Positions 11,249 to 22,429 of a stretch of 64,000 nucleotides of DNA are shown here, piece by piece. Position 1 is the stretch's first letter. Each line of letters opens with the position of its first letter. This stretch comes from Myoxocephalus aenaeus (Eukaryota; Chordata; Actinopteri; Perciformes; Cottidae): positions 212,501 to 276,500 of the forward strand of contig JBAMJR010000497.1 in assembly GCA_038501785.1 (NCBI GenBank), read 5' to 3'. The notes beneath the pieces are model-generated. The model was not told the DNA's origin and ran no database searches. It was given only the letters and a program-made list of their open reading frames with translations. Made by a program: the position numbers and the translations under genes.

Positions 11249-11475
11249 CAATTCAATTCAGTTTATTTTATATAGCCCAACATCACAAATACAAGTTTGC
11301 CTCGGAGGGCTTTACAATCTGTACACATAACATCCTGTCCCGGGACCTCACATCGGATCAGGAAAAACTCCCCCAATAAAGATAGTAAAACCCTTTCACA
11401 GGGAAAAGGGGAAGAAACCTGAGGGAGAGCAACAGAGGAGGATCCCTCTCCAGGATGGACAGAAGCAATAGATGT
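11249..11475 (-). mobile_element. LINE-type 3' tail fragment, copy C
   Basis: Begins with TCAATTCAATTCAGTTTATT. It continues with TATAGCCCAACATCACAAAT, GCCTCGGAGGGCTTTACAAT, then CTCCCCCAATAAAGATAGTA and CCTCTCCAGGATGGACAG. The minus-strand reading matches the copy at 48290-48506 over nearly its whole length, in the opposite orientation. Confidence 0.7.
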
Positions 11476-12391
11476 CATGTGACCAGAATGAATAACGTAA
11501 CGGAGTTACAGTACATTCAATGAATATGACAGCAAACCTTCTCATTTTACATACAAACAGTCAAATGTGTTCCTCAAAACATCGTAGGCCAGAAAGAGCC
11601 AATGCAGCGACAGAAATACTTGTGTTGGTTGGGTCAGAGTTCACAGCTTCAGCAGCGTTAGATGCCCATGAGCCGGTGGAGGGGGCGTGGCCAACCGGGC
11701 GATCACACGTAGATAACTGAGAACACGTGATTCAATGCAGACATCGAGCTCCCGCTGTTGCTCTGCGGTTGAATGAGGAGGAGGGGGCAATTATATAGTT
11801 CATTGTAAGTTCATTAACTATCGCGAATATCAATGACACATCACATCTACCTCACATGAAGTGATAAAGTAGTAAAAGCCCGCCTCCTGCTTGATCTGAT
11901 TGGCTGCCTCAGTCCAGTTTGATTCTGCGCTGAAAAATATTTGAACTTCAATGCATGTCTAAAAACTGCCTAAAAATGAGCACTGTACAAAAGGAAAACA
12001 ATGATTCTGCAGGCCCCTTTGAGACTCCTTCACTCTGATTGGTTGTTTCTTTCTTCAGGTGGAATCTGTCTAGTGTCGTTAGGAGCCCCGTGATTGTTTC
12101 ACACCGGATCTCCCTCATGGACTCAAGACAGTTTGATCAAACATGACAAAAGTTATTTTTACCAGTTGTGGCTTTAATAGCATGAAGGAAGGGAAGAGAA
12201 TGGAAAGGAAATGTCACGGCGTAACACTGATATGGAGTAGAAATGTGTGTGTGCGTGTGTGTGTGTGCGTGTGTGTGTGCGTGTGTGCGTGTGTGTGTGT
12301 GTGCAGTGGTAGTGGATCTGGGTTGAAAGCAGGATGCTCCTCTCCAGGGCTCAGAGCGCTCTGATTGGGCGAGAATGAGTCACAGACATGT
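11476..12391. other. Gene-free interval with an impure GT array
   Basis: GTGTGCGTGTGT-type sequence fills 12244-12303. The rest has no supported gene. Confidence 0.45.
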
Positions 12392-13122
12392 TAGGCCGCA
12401 AGGTGAACCCCATTATCGTTTCATCCCGCTCCACAGTCGCGCATCTACACAATCTTTAGCTCATAAAAAAGAACGAGTCGTGCTAAGCTACCAAAAAAAA
12501 GTTCGTCGCTGAATTTCCAGTCGATTCTCGAGATAGTATCTTGGTCGCGTGTGGTGGCACGGTTCGACACGTGATCGTTCTACACCAATGAGGTAGCTGC
12601 TTTTTGTCAACAGAATGGCAAGATGGCGGCCCCCATGGACCGATATAACGTTACCATGAAGAGGAAAACACTCGAACATCCTCAAAAGTGGGCCAAATGG
12701 ATTCTAAACAGTGCTGTATGCAGAGCCGCGTCCAAGAAGAACAATGAGGCAAATGTACGATAATGTTATGTTTATGTTAAGCCATTTAGATCAAGTGTTA
12801 TACATATTCTTGTGCAATACTGTCACTATATTTTGTGCCTTATTTTTATTTATATATTTTTTTGGTCTATTTTTTTCCTTAAAGATTATTGTAATTCTGT
12901 GTTAGGAGCACCCAGCAAAATAAGCTTTTACTTGTACAGAATAACTGCCTGTTATCTGTGCATATGACATTAAAACTATCTCTTGATCTCTTAAAATACC
13001 TGGGAATACACCTCAACACCAAACGAAATTTCACTAAATGCTTTACGTTAGTATTTCTATGAATGAGACAAATAAACCTCCTTGTATCAATAAAAGGCAG
13101 TAACTGTACTTACCATTTGTTT

Positions 13123-13152
13123 ATTCATTCATTCATTCATTCATTCATTCAT
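13123..13152. repeat. (TTCA)n microsatellite
   Basis: About seven perfect ATTC units inside the transposon, downstream of its gene. Confidence 0.95.
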
Positions 13153-13259
13153 CCACAAATGAAAACACTGATCAACCATAAAAACAATCTTTCTGAAAAA
13201 TATGAAACACGATATATACACACACACACACACAACTGTACAAAACAGAATAAGGAAAC

Positions 13260-14019
13260 TCAGCCCTCGGTGTCAGTGTCAGGACGGTCATCTTCCAGTT
13301 CCTCAGTTTCTTTTGTGTTGGCACAATTAGAACAACGACATAAGTCTGTGCAACACAGTCCTGCAGAAAAACAGGAACATCTGCCCGTCTCACAGGCACT
13401 TTTGCAGCCGCAGTGTATCACATGCAAAACACTGTCAGGGGCCGGATTTCTGGTCATCCCGGTGACGTGCAAGGTCCCATCCTCTATTCTCCAACCATGT
13501 CCAGCAGGTGATGGAGCACTTATGTTTCCTTGGAGACAGGACCTCATTATTGCAGCCTGGTAGTTTGCCCCTTTTGCAGTGCTGATGGAGGGCATCAGTA
13601 GTAGAGGGAATGCATAATTCTGGCAAGGCCGATGATGCCATACAGAAAGCCTTGTACCTAGGTAGCTTCATTTACATTTTCGGCAGCTGGCTGATCATAC
13701 AAGTGGCACACATACTGGCAAAGAAGTGCAAATGTTGACTGATCCAAGTTAAAGTTGGTAACTAAACTTTTAAAAGCCTTAAGGTACGTCCTCTTGTGTT
13801 GTTTGGCACTTTGTTGTCCCTTGTTCAGTCTCGCTGTCCGTCTGGCTCAACTCACTAGACTGTGTGGTTTCCGCACCTGATGGATAAGGTAGCATGTCCA
13901 CGAGTGTATCCGTTGACAGAGTCTCTGCAAAAACCAGCTCGCAGATGTTGCGCTTGTTGGGGATGTGAAACATCAGTTGGGGGAAATCACGAGTCAGCCT
14001 CTTCTTCAACATATCCTGT
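13260..14019 (-). pseudogene. Last exon(s) of the transposon gene, ending in a CXC cysteine cluster
   Basis: The exon starts after the acceptor TTGTGTTGCAG (14020) and joins the preceding exon in phase: AG plus A gives Arg, then Q-D-M-L-K-K. The first block (14019 to about 13800) is open. Reading then changes frame near 13800, again near 13665 and near 13580 before the final open block that ends at 13260. That block holds a GHGW motif followed by an acidic/glycine turn, a W-to-G substituted WMT-like motif (TGMT) and PAP. It then has a cluster of about ten cysteines (CGCKSACETGRCSC and CCTDLCRCSNC), resembling tesmin/TSO1-type CXC zinc-binding repeats. These shifts mean the gene is not translatable as it stands. 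No intron is needed within the block, though one cannot be excluded. Confidence 0.7.
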
Positions 14020-14334
14020 CTGCAACACAACAAAACAGTGACAATTAAGAGTCACAGGAGTACCATCAAAAGCAGAGAGTGGTGGAGGTGGTACAAGACA
14101 TTTCAGGCTAGAACCCATCTGCCATACAGCACATTTAACACCAAAGATGCTCAAGAAAGGCACACAACATCACAAACACACACAGTTCTCCTTGGTGCCG
14201 ACTGGTACATGTCTGTGCAAACAGCGAGACTTAAAAACTGTTTCTCCAAACAAGCCTGTCACACACATTTTGTGTAAAGCTAGCCTTGCACATGACAAAT
14301 AATAAGACTTGAGAGAAAAATGCATTGCAGTTAC

Positions 14335-14493
14335 CTGTAGTCTGACGCATCAAGACCTTCATTTGCTGTCACCAGTTCAACGAAGGCCTTCCTCAGCTGG
14401 CCCATTCTCAGCACCTCTTTGTTGACAAGCAGCCTTTGGCGAATTATCCTCTCACAGAATATCTTATAGCTGACATCAAACATGGGCTCATTC
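14335..14493 (-). pseudogene. Internal exon of the CXC transposon gene
   Basis: Bounded by acceptor GTGTTTTAG (ending at 14494) and donor ACAG|GTAACT. The 159-bp exon is open and in phase with both neighbours: the split codon CA|G upstream gives Gln, and AG|A downstream gives Arg. It encodes NEPMFDVSYKIFCERII and more, ending GLDASDYR. No named domain is recognised in this part, and its role in the protein is unknown. Confidence 0.72.
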
Positions 14494-14630
14494 CTAAAAC
14501 ACATATGAATGAGAAGTAAAGAAATTAAGTGTTGTGATTGTGTGCACATACAACAGAATGCAGTTTGAATGTTTACTTTTATAATGTTAAGTTAGTAGCT
14601 CCTTGAAATGCAATATAATAAATAACTTAC

Positions 14631-14787
14631 TGTTCTTTCTCTGGTTTTTCAGGCCTCGTCAAAAACCTGGTGTACTGATTGTAGCAGCCTTTGTGGTACT
14701 GCACCTCCAGAGCCACACAGTCTTTGTCTTTTATATGTATTAATATACTTTGGTCATCCTTCAACTCTGCAGCTTTCTGCAATTGGC
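14631..14787 (-). pseudogene. Internal exon of the CXC transposon gene with half of a Cys/His motif
   Basis: The acceptor is TTCGTTAAG and the donor CA|GTAAGT, a strong consensus. The 157-bp exon is open and includes VALEVQYHKGCYNQYTRF. The H-x3-C there pairs plausibly with the C-x2-C (LCIICKKK) of the previous exon as a split zinc-binding site. The upstream intron (14788-14952) is only 165 bp and is mostly the (AC)40 array. Confidence 0.74.
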
Positions 14788-14868
14788 CTTAACGAAACAA
14801 AAAGGATAGTTCAATGAGTTTGTTGACATATCACTCACACATAATTGTACCTTTCAGTCACTCAACCA

Positions 14869-14870
<2 letters not shown>

Positions 14871-14950
<80 letters not shown>
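14871..14950. repeat. (GT)40 microsatellite inside a transposon intron
   Basis: Eighty bases of pure GT. On the gene strand the array starts at the third base of the intron, directly after the donor GT. Confidence 0.98.
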
Positions 14951-14952
<2 letters not shown>

Positions 14953-15455
14953 CTGCTGTTAATGTTTCAGCCTTTGAAAGAGGATCCCTTTGTCGTTTGC
15001 CTGCTCGGTTGATGAATTCCTCCTTTTTTTTGCAAATTATGCACAGGGCAGGAAGGACGGGGCCAGAGCCTGCGATTGGCAGCCCTGACCTAGATCGCAG
15101 TTTCTTTGTTGGACTCGTGCTGCTAGAAGTCGATGGAATGGCCTCGTGGTCTTCCGTAGCTTCCGTAACATCAACACAGTGTTTTGAAGTTCTCAGCCAC
15201 GTCCCGAGACTCACCCTTCAACCCGAGCCACTTTTGTAGGCTTGTCCTGAAAGTATTCCATCGTGCAGTGGTGAAATGATGTACCTCCTCGTGCTTCACT
15301 GAAGTAATATGCATATAACAAAATTTGATTTTAGATGCAATAAGACAATCCGGTGTATCTTCTTCTTGGTGTAGCATGATCACGTGTCGAACCGTGCCAC
15401 CACTCGCGACCAAGATATTATTACGCTCTGAAGAAAATAGTTCTGCATAAAACAT
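14953..15455 (-). pseudogene. First exon region of the CXC transposon gene (frameshifted)
   Basis: The first in-frame ATG is at 15455. The open frame runs to 15171 and includes ARWNTFRTSLQKWLGLKG. A +1/-1 frame change near 15180 is needed to enter the second block (VDVTEATED to ETLTAG), which contains LCIICKKKEEF, the C-x2-C half of a Cys/His motif. A possible donor GGGTGAGT at about 15215 would make an intron too short to splice, so a frameshift mutation is the simpler reading. The 3' end at 14953 has the donor GCAG|GTACAC and joins the next exon in phase. Confidence 0.66.
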
Positions 15456-15639
15456 AGACGCATCGAGAATCGACTGGAAATTCAGCGACAAACTTTTTTT
15501 TGGTAGCTTAGCACGACTCGTTCTTTTTTATGAGCTAAAGATTGTGTAGATGCGCGACTGTGGAGCGGGAATCATTTTCTAGAAGACTTTTCGTGGTTCA
15601 CCTTGCGGCCTAGTTTCCTAGTGAGCTGACAGGCCACAT

Positions 15640-16617
<978 letters not shown>

Positions 16618-16790
16618 TGCTGCAGGAATGCTACAGTCATGCTATAGTAATGCTACATTAATGCTACATTTATGCTACATTAATGCTACAGTAGTGCTAT
16701 ATTACTGCTACGTTAATGCTACGCCAATGCTACATTAATGCTACAGTAGTGTTATATTACTGCTACGTTAATGCTAGATTAATGCTACAT
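16618..16790. repeat. 11-12 bp minisatellite (TAATGCTACAT)
   Basis: About fifteen units of (T)AATGCTACA(T) with substitutions. The small hAT at 16791 is inserted into its right end; its flanks are units of this array. Confidence 0.88.
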
Positions 16791-17104
16791 TAGGGTGACC
16801 AGACGTCCTCTTTTTCCCGGACATGTCCTCTTTTCGAGACCTAAAAAAAGCGTCCGGCAGGGATTCCAAAAACGTCCGGGATTTTGCTACGTCCGGGAAA
16901 ATAGTTATTACCCCCTTACAAGTTTTGGAAATGGTATCTCCCTCACGTTCCACCTTCTTGCGCAAGCTCTGACTGCAGAGAGAACTGTCATTGGTCGACC
17001 GATCTCAACGTAAATGTAAGTTCACGGCATGCTACACACTACTGCTACCCCCCCCCCCCCCCCCCCCCCCCCGGAACGAAGTGTCCTCAAATCTGGTCAC
17101 CCTA
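16791..17104 (+). mobile_element. Small non-autonomous hAT-like element (TAGGGTGACC ends)
   Basis: Ends TAGGGTGACCAGACGTCC and TCTGGTCACCCTA are inverted. GCTACAT lies immediately outside on both sides (16784-16790 and 17105-17111). Its body (CATGTCCTCTTTTCGAGACC; AAGTTTTGGAAATGGTATCTC) matches, in the opposite orientation, the right third of the longer BED-finger element at 32076-33090. It is a deletion derivative of that family. It also contains a 25-nt C run. Confidence 0.85.
17048..17072. repeat. Poly(C) run of 25
   Basis: An unbroken C tract inside the small hAT element. It is a possible assembly or polymerase slippage site; the opposite strand is G25. Confidence 0.95.
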
Positions 17105-17149
17105 GCTACATTGTGAACTACAAATCCGGGAGGAAAGCTAGTTCACTGT

Positions 17150-17382
17150 ACAAAGGACTGTACTTGTATTTCTCGTCTTGCAAAGCTCTTTAACACTACG
17201 TGACATCATTCACTCATTCATACCCTGATGGGAGGAGCTACCATGCAAGGTGCCACATTCACATACCGTAGGAACAGCATGCAGGAGCAAATCCACATGG
17301 ACTAGGGGAGCCGGGGATCAAGCCGCCGACCCTCTGATTGAAGGACGACCCTGCTCTACCGCTGCTCCACACTCGCCTCCAA
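17150..17382 (-). mobile_element. tRNA-derived SINE, copy 3
   Basis: On the minus strand it has a tRNA-like head (GAGCAGCGGTAGAGCAGGGT then TCGGCGGCTTGATCCCCGG) and ends with the shared tail around AAAGAGCTTTGCAAGACGAG and ATACAAGTACAGTCC. It matches copy 1 in layout. Confidence 0.83.
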
Positions 17383-18029
17383 TATCCAATAACATTAGCT
17401 GTTAGCGGTTAGCTGTTAGCAGATGGTGGGGAGGACAGTCTAAATAACAGAGCCAATGTCAACAGAGGTTCCAATCAGTTACATTATGATTCATCATAAT
17501 ATCATTCAAACTTAAACTTAAAGAAACTTGAAGGAATGTTGGTTGAAGTAAGTGGGATTCATTGTTTTGTTTCTGATCTCCACCATGATATCGATTTGGG
17601 TCGCGAGAATCCTGGGGGGGACAATAATAATGTCGCCTGGAGGGGGTGGAGCCTATGTTGCGGCTCACAGAGCAACATAGACAACACAGCTGGAGCCGCT
17701 TTCACGTTCACGTGTGGAGCCAACCAGAGCCTCTGTGGAGGAACACCGTGGCGACGCCATGAGTGGACGAGGTCGCTCTGATCCCACTGAAACCCGCCGG
17801 GTTCTGCTGTTTCACCTTGAAACTCTTCGAGGTCACCAGAGCATCAGCCCCTCACAGGCAGGAGGCACTGCAGGAACAACCTCAGGAGACACAGACACTA
17901 CCGGAGGTTCACAGGGAATCAAACCGGCGACTAAAAAGAGTCCCACTGTGTCCCTAAAAATGATTACGCAACAGAGAGTTGCTCGTTGCCATGGTGAACT
18001 TCAGAAGGACTGAGCCCCATGAGTGAGCA

Positions 18030-18032
<3 letters not shown>
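17383..18032. other. Gene-free interval
   Basis: The overlapping plus frames of 64-99 codons at 17536-18013 lack domains. I see no splice-supported exon. Confidence 0.4.

Positions 18033-18082
<50 letters not shown>
18033..18082. repeat. (GA)n microsatellite
   Basis: Twenty-five GA units. Confidence 0.97.
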
Positions 18083-18086
<4 letters not shown>

Positions 18087-18141
18087 CAGACAGAATCCTC
18101 TCCTTGCAATGCTCACTTGCCCTCTATGAGCCTCAACCTGT

Positions 18142-18204
18142 GTGTGTGTGTGTGTGTGTGTGTGGGAAGCTTTGTGCGCACGTGCATGTTCACACCTCTG
18201 TGCC

Positions 18205-18277
<73 letters not shown>

Positions 18278-18365
18278 AGAGACAGAGAGAGAGAGAGATG
18301 GGAGAGCTATACAGCAGTCGACAGTCTGCATGATAATGAGCTGTGAGGTGTTCGGCTTTACCTTA

Positions 18366-18419
<54 letters not shown>
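18142..18419. repeat. Cluster of GT, GA and CA microsatellites
   Basis: GT at 18142-18163 and 18207-18274, a short GA run, then CA at 18366-18419. The switch from GT to CA on the same strand makes a 54-bp CA tract able to pair with the upstream GT tracts. Confidence 0.95.
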
Positions 18420-18420
<1 letters not shown>

Positions 18421-18718
18421 CTGCATTATCCTCTCCGTCCTCTTATGCATCTCTTCTTCATCCCTCGTCCCTTGTCGTCTTTCTCTTTCGCTCTTGTTTT
18501 TTTTCCAGCTTTGCTCTTATCGTTTCTGTCTCTGAGTTTAGCCCTTTCTTATCTCCAGTCAAGCATGACCCACACACACACACACACATTTATGTATAAA
18601 CACATGCATACATGTCCTCCTGTCAGATTGGCCTATACTCTACATTCACTGCCCAAACCACATACTGTACACAGTCCACGTCTCTCTTTCATTCAGTGCT
18701 TATTTCTGCCTATACTTA

Positions 18719-18819
<101 letters not shown>

Positions 18820-18915
18820 GATGGGGAGAATGAGATTGAATAGGAGTGATGGGGGGATAAAGATGGAGACAGAAAGAAAGGAGGGAGGAGAGGAGAAGCC
18901 AGCAGGGCAGGATGG

Positions 18916-19041
<126 letters not shown>

Positions 19042-20075
19042 GGAAGTGCAGCCAAGTGTAAAGGAATAATCTTGACAGAGCAGAGATGCAGCTCAGCAGC
19101 GCTCCGCTCCACTGTCCGTCTCTCAGAGCTCTAATGAGTGTGCTGGCTGCTCGGCATCATTTTATTTCTTAGTTCTTCTCAGATAACAACAGAGACTAAC
19201 GTTAATCGCCACGTTATATCCACCGTGCTGAACTTTGCTGAACCCGCCTCCATTGTCCCCTGGAGTTTCTCCTGTCGGCTCAGAACACATCTAGCCCTGC
19301 ACACGGGGAGCAAACGGTACACATAGAAGACTCAGTCCCAAGCTACTCCCATCATGTTTCATGTATTCCATTGTACTTTTCTCTTACCACTAATGTGGCA
19401 GTCAGTTGCTATGTCTACCGGCCTGACCGGCACGGCCCCGGGCAGCGGGGCCTCGTCTGGAGCTGTGAACCAGGACGCCATGAAGACTCCTCTCCAGAGT
19501 CAGGGACAGATACACAGACACAAAAAAGTTTGGAAGTTTGCCCCAAAATATCAGCGCGCATGAGTGACTAATGCATGAGTGTTGTTTACAGATAACTACA
19601 AGTTGACTTGTAGTTATCTGTAAACAACAACACACACGTATTGTGTCCCTGAGGTCCAACATTTGACTGCAGTTCTTTTCTGCCGAGCTGGTTTAGAAAA
19701 CATCTTAAATTGTGCATTATTGATATCCTGGTTCAGCAGGTCGCTGCTCTGCGGCACAAAGTCTTCTCTCATTCGGATGAATTATTGTATAAATGAAATA
19801 AAGACAAGTATGTCATCATCATTTAGTATTCAATAATTTTTTTAACCAAAATCTTACAAAGAAAAAAAAATGTTTATTTGAACAAACGATGGATTTCTTT
19901 GATTTGCTGAAAAATTGTTTTCTGAAGAAATATATGATTTTTGATCTTTGACCATTGCATCATCTGTTTACGGTATTATTTACCAGCTGACTGGACATCG
20001 GGCTTTCCCTTTCCAACTGAAGGGGAAGAGGATACTTTCTTTGATGACAACGACAATGAGTGAGTTTAAAGTGAG
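19042..20075. other. Gene-free interval with a perfect palindrome
   Basis: Apart from the 48-bp palindrome at 19581-19628, I see no gene or element end. Short frames around 19354-19571 lack domains. Confidence 0.45.
19581..19628. repeat. Perfect 23-bp inverted repeat with 2-bp centre
   Basis: GTTGTTTACAGATAACTACA plus AGT, a TG centre, then the exact reverse complement. It can form a hairpin or cruciform. Confidence 0.95.
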
Positions 20076-20262
20076 CCAAGCTGGAAGTATTCCACATGCA
20101 TTCATTTGTAATAGAGCATCTGTGTTATTAATTACTAACCAACTATCAAACTGTTATTGATATTTAAATATATTTAGGAGGGCTGTTGTCCGTCTCTCTC
20201 CATGATGGTGGTGCTAATCCCCAACCTGAAGGCGTGAGCATGCGGTCACGCCTCTGACTGAC
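20076..20262. repeat. 187-bp duplicated segment, left copy
   Basis: From GCCAAGCTGGAAGTATTCC to CACGCCTCTGACTGAC this segment matches 22242-22429 with only a handful of differences (for example TTTAAATATATTTAGG versus TTTCATAATACTCAGG). The same orientation and 2.17-kb distance suggest either a local duplication or two insertions of one repeat. Confidence 0.9.
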
Positions 20263-21372
20263 AGGGACAGGGATGACATTTCAGTATTCACAGGAAGTTC
20301 AGGTTTGGGCAACGGAAACACTCACAGGACTAATGGCAGGACGGGACAGAACAAGTCAACATTGACCCGGTTTCACTCGGGACATGAACAGCGGTCTCCT
20401 GGGTGAAAGTCCTGTTGAGGGCCGAGTTCCTCGTGAGAACGGGTCGTACATGTTGACTTCTCTTTGTGAAACTGTCCCCAAATGTTAAAGACAAGAGTTT
20501 AACACAAGTAGTCCGTACAAAGTGTTGTCCAACCACGTGTGAATTGTGTTTTCCGTCTGAAGTCGGTTTGTAGTCGGAGTAGTACTGACCAATCACGTTT
20601 GAGGAGGCTTTGGTTGCATCCAAGTGTTCAGGGCGAAAGAGCAAGAACACATTGGCTGCAATGCACTCTGGGAACCCACTGGCTATCGTCTGACGAGGAT
20701 TTAGCTTTTCCTTCGTTGAACATTTTAAACTGGTAGCTTGAGAAACAATCTGGTCGTAGACTTCAGTCTCATCTCAAGCTGCTAATTGAAGTGCAAACAA
20801 TAACTGTGCAGCAGAACCCTGAAAGATCCTCTCGTCCACTGAGGATTATCAGACTGATAGTCGATTGGTTCACAGATTGCAAGTGGTCGTGGTTTGCCCA
20901 TTTACCAAAAAGTGCTGACGCAGCCTCCCAAGAGACCTTTTGACAGCAGACATTTTGACTTGTGAGGGCAGGAGAAGCGTGGGTGAAATTGATCATAATA
21001 ACAATGGCTGGATTCCATTAATCTGTCACTAAGCTATTCCAGTGGCCAGCATGCCCAAAGCCAGGGCCTCCTTCAAGTGATTAAATCCACCTGTACTCAC
21101 TAAGACACGTCATTAAAGTCTGTTTTAACGTCGGAAAGAGGTGGGATGGGGGGTTCAGGTGCTGTTTGACGATCCAGTAAGATCACCAGAAAGAGGGAGT
21201 ATATGCAAAGTACAGGTACTTGCATGGGGAGAAACCCGACTAGTCCGTGTGGAGCACCGGCCCATTTCAAGCACTGATCCAGAGTCTGCTGTCAAAGCAG
21301 CACCCATGTGTAAGAGAAGGAGCCACCAAAGAGTGGTTCAAACTGGCTGCAGGCGGCACAGAGGAAATGAAC

Positions 21373-21427
<55 letters not shown>

Positions 21428-22241
21428 GGGGAATGACGGAGCAGCAACACGATTAGATGTTTGTAGATGGAGAGAGAGGAGGGAAGAGAGAGAGAGAAAG
21501 AGCAAATGATGTGCTGTTATGTGAGAGCACATCACACTAAATAGGCCTCAGAAAAATACTAAGCTTGTGTGTGACGGGCATGTAGGAGGACAGAGATGCC
21601 TGTCCCCTCTTCTTACCCTCACTCGCTCGTCTCCCTCTTGTTATCTCCTTCCTCTTCAGCTTCTTCTTCTCTGTCCATGCTCTTCCTCACCTCTTAACTA
21701 GTCTCCCTCTCTCTCCTTCCATTTCTCCTCCTCTTATTCTCGAATACACCTGTCACCTTTCATTCTCCACTTGTTTCCTATATTTTAAGCCGATATTTAT
21801 TTATTTTGTACATGTTCTGCTCTCCTGTCCTCAGTGACCAGGTGTTGTAGTGGTTAACCTGTTACTTCCCATAGCCCTGTGCTAAGATCAATCTCAGTTA
21901 TCAGATCATACCACAGGCCAAGTCAAACAGCTAGAGCAGTGGGGAGATGGGCCCAGAGTGAGTCCTGACTCAGCACATTCTCTCTCCCAACAGGTCACTC
22001 AGTGGCTCGGTCAGTTGTCCTTCCCTTCAGACTATGACGCTCCCTCTAGTCCGCCTGGACGACATGTCAGGATTCACACCAGAGTCCACCGAGCAGAGGC
22101 ACGTCCACCAAGACATGACTCACTCAATCAGCACAAAGAAACATCATTCATTCATTTGCACGCGTCCCAGTTTATTTCCTGTTGCAGTGCAGGTTATCTT
22201 TAAATAAGGAAGTGTCATTACTTCACTCAACTCACATTGGT
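20263..22241. other. Gene-free interval with (GA)n
   Basis: Contains (GA)n at 21376-21424 and a pyrimidine-rich stretch at 21600-21740. The frames at 21141-21509 run through the GA array and are not gene-like. Confidence 0.45.
21376..21424. repeat. (GA)n microsatellite
   Basis: About 24 GA units. Confidence 0.97.
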
Positions 22242-22429
22242 GCCGAGCTGGAAGTATTCCACATGCATTCATTTGTAATAGAGCATCTCTGTTATTAATT
22301 ACTAACCAACTATCAAACTGTTATTGATATTTCATAATACTCAGGAGGGCTGTTGTCCGTCTCTCTCCATGATGGTGGTGCTAATCCCCAAACTGAAGGC
22401 GTGAGCATGCGGTCACGCCTCTGACTGAC
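22242..22429. repeat. 188-bp duplicated segment, right copy
   Basis: Direct-orientation partner of 20076-20262. It carries the same GATGGTGGTGCTAATCCCCA and GAGCATGCGGTCACGCC phrases. Confidence 0.9.

Larger units (their letters stand above)
12392..15612 (-). mobile_element. DNA transposon with about 180-bp inverted ends and a spliced CXC-domain gene
   Basis: The left end TAGGCCGCAAGGTGAACC is mirrored by GGTTCACCTTGCGGCCTA at the right end. The inverted similarity continues inward for roughly 180-250 bp with a few gaps, including CTCCACAGTCGCGCATCTAC and GAACGAGTCGTGCTAAGCTA. Between them, the minus strand carries exon-like blocks joined by consensus splice sites (entries at 14953, 14631, 14335 and 13260). 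I find no convincing target duplication: the flanks are CATGT and GTTTC. The N-terminal Cys/His motif and C-terminal cysteine cluster recall a widespread, poorly named metazoan transposon family; Academ is one candidate superfamily, but I cannot confirm that. The gene is decayed and probably internally shortened. Confidence 0.8.

Noticed and set aside
13063..13563. 166-codon plus-strand frame
   Set aside because: Antisense to the CXC-domain exon, whose minus-strand reading has recognisable motifs.
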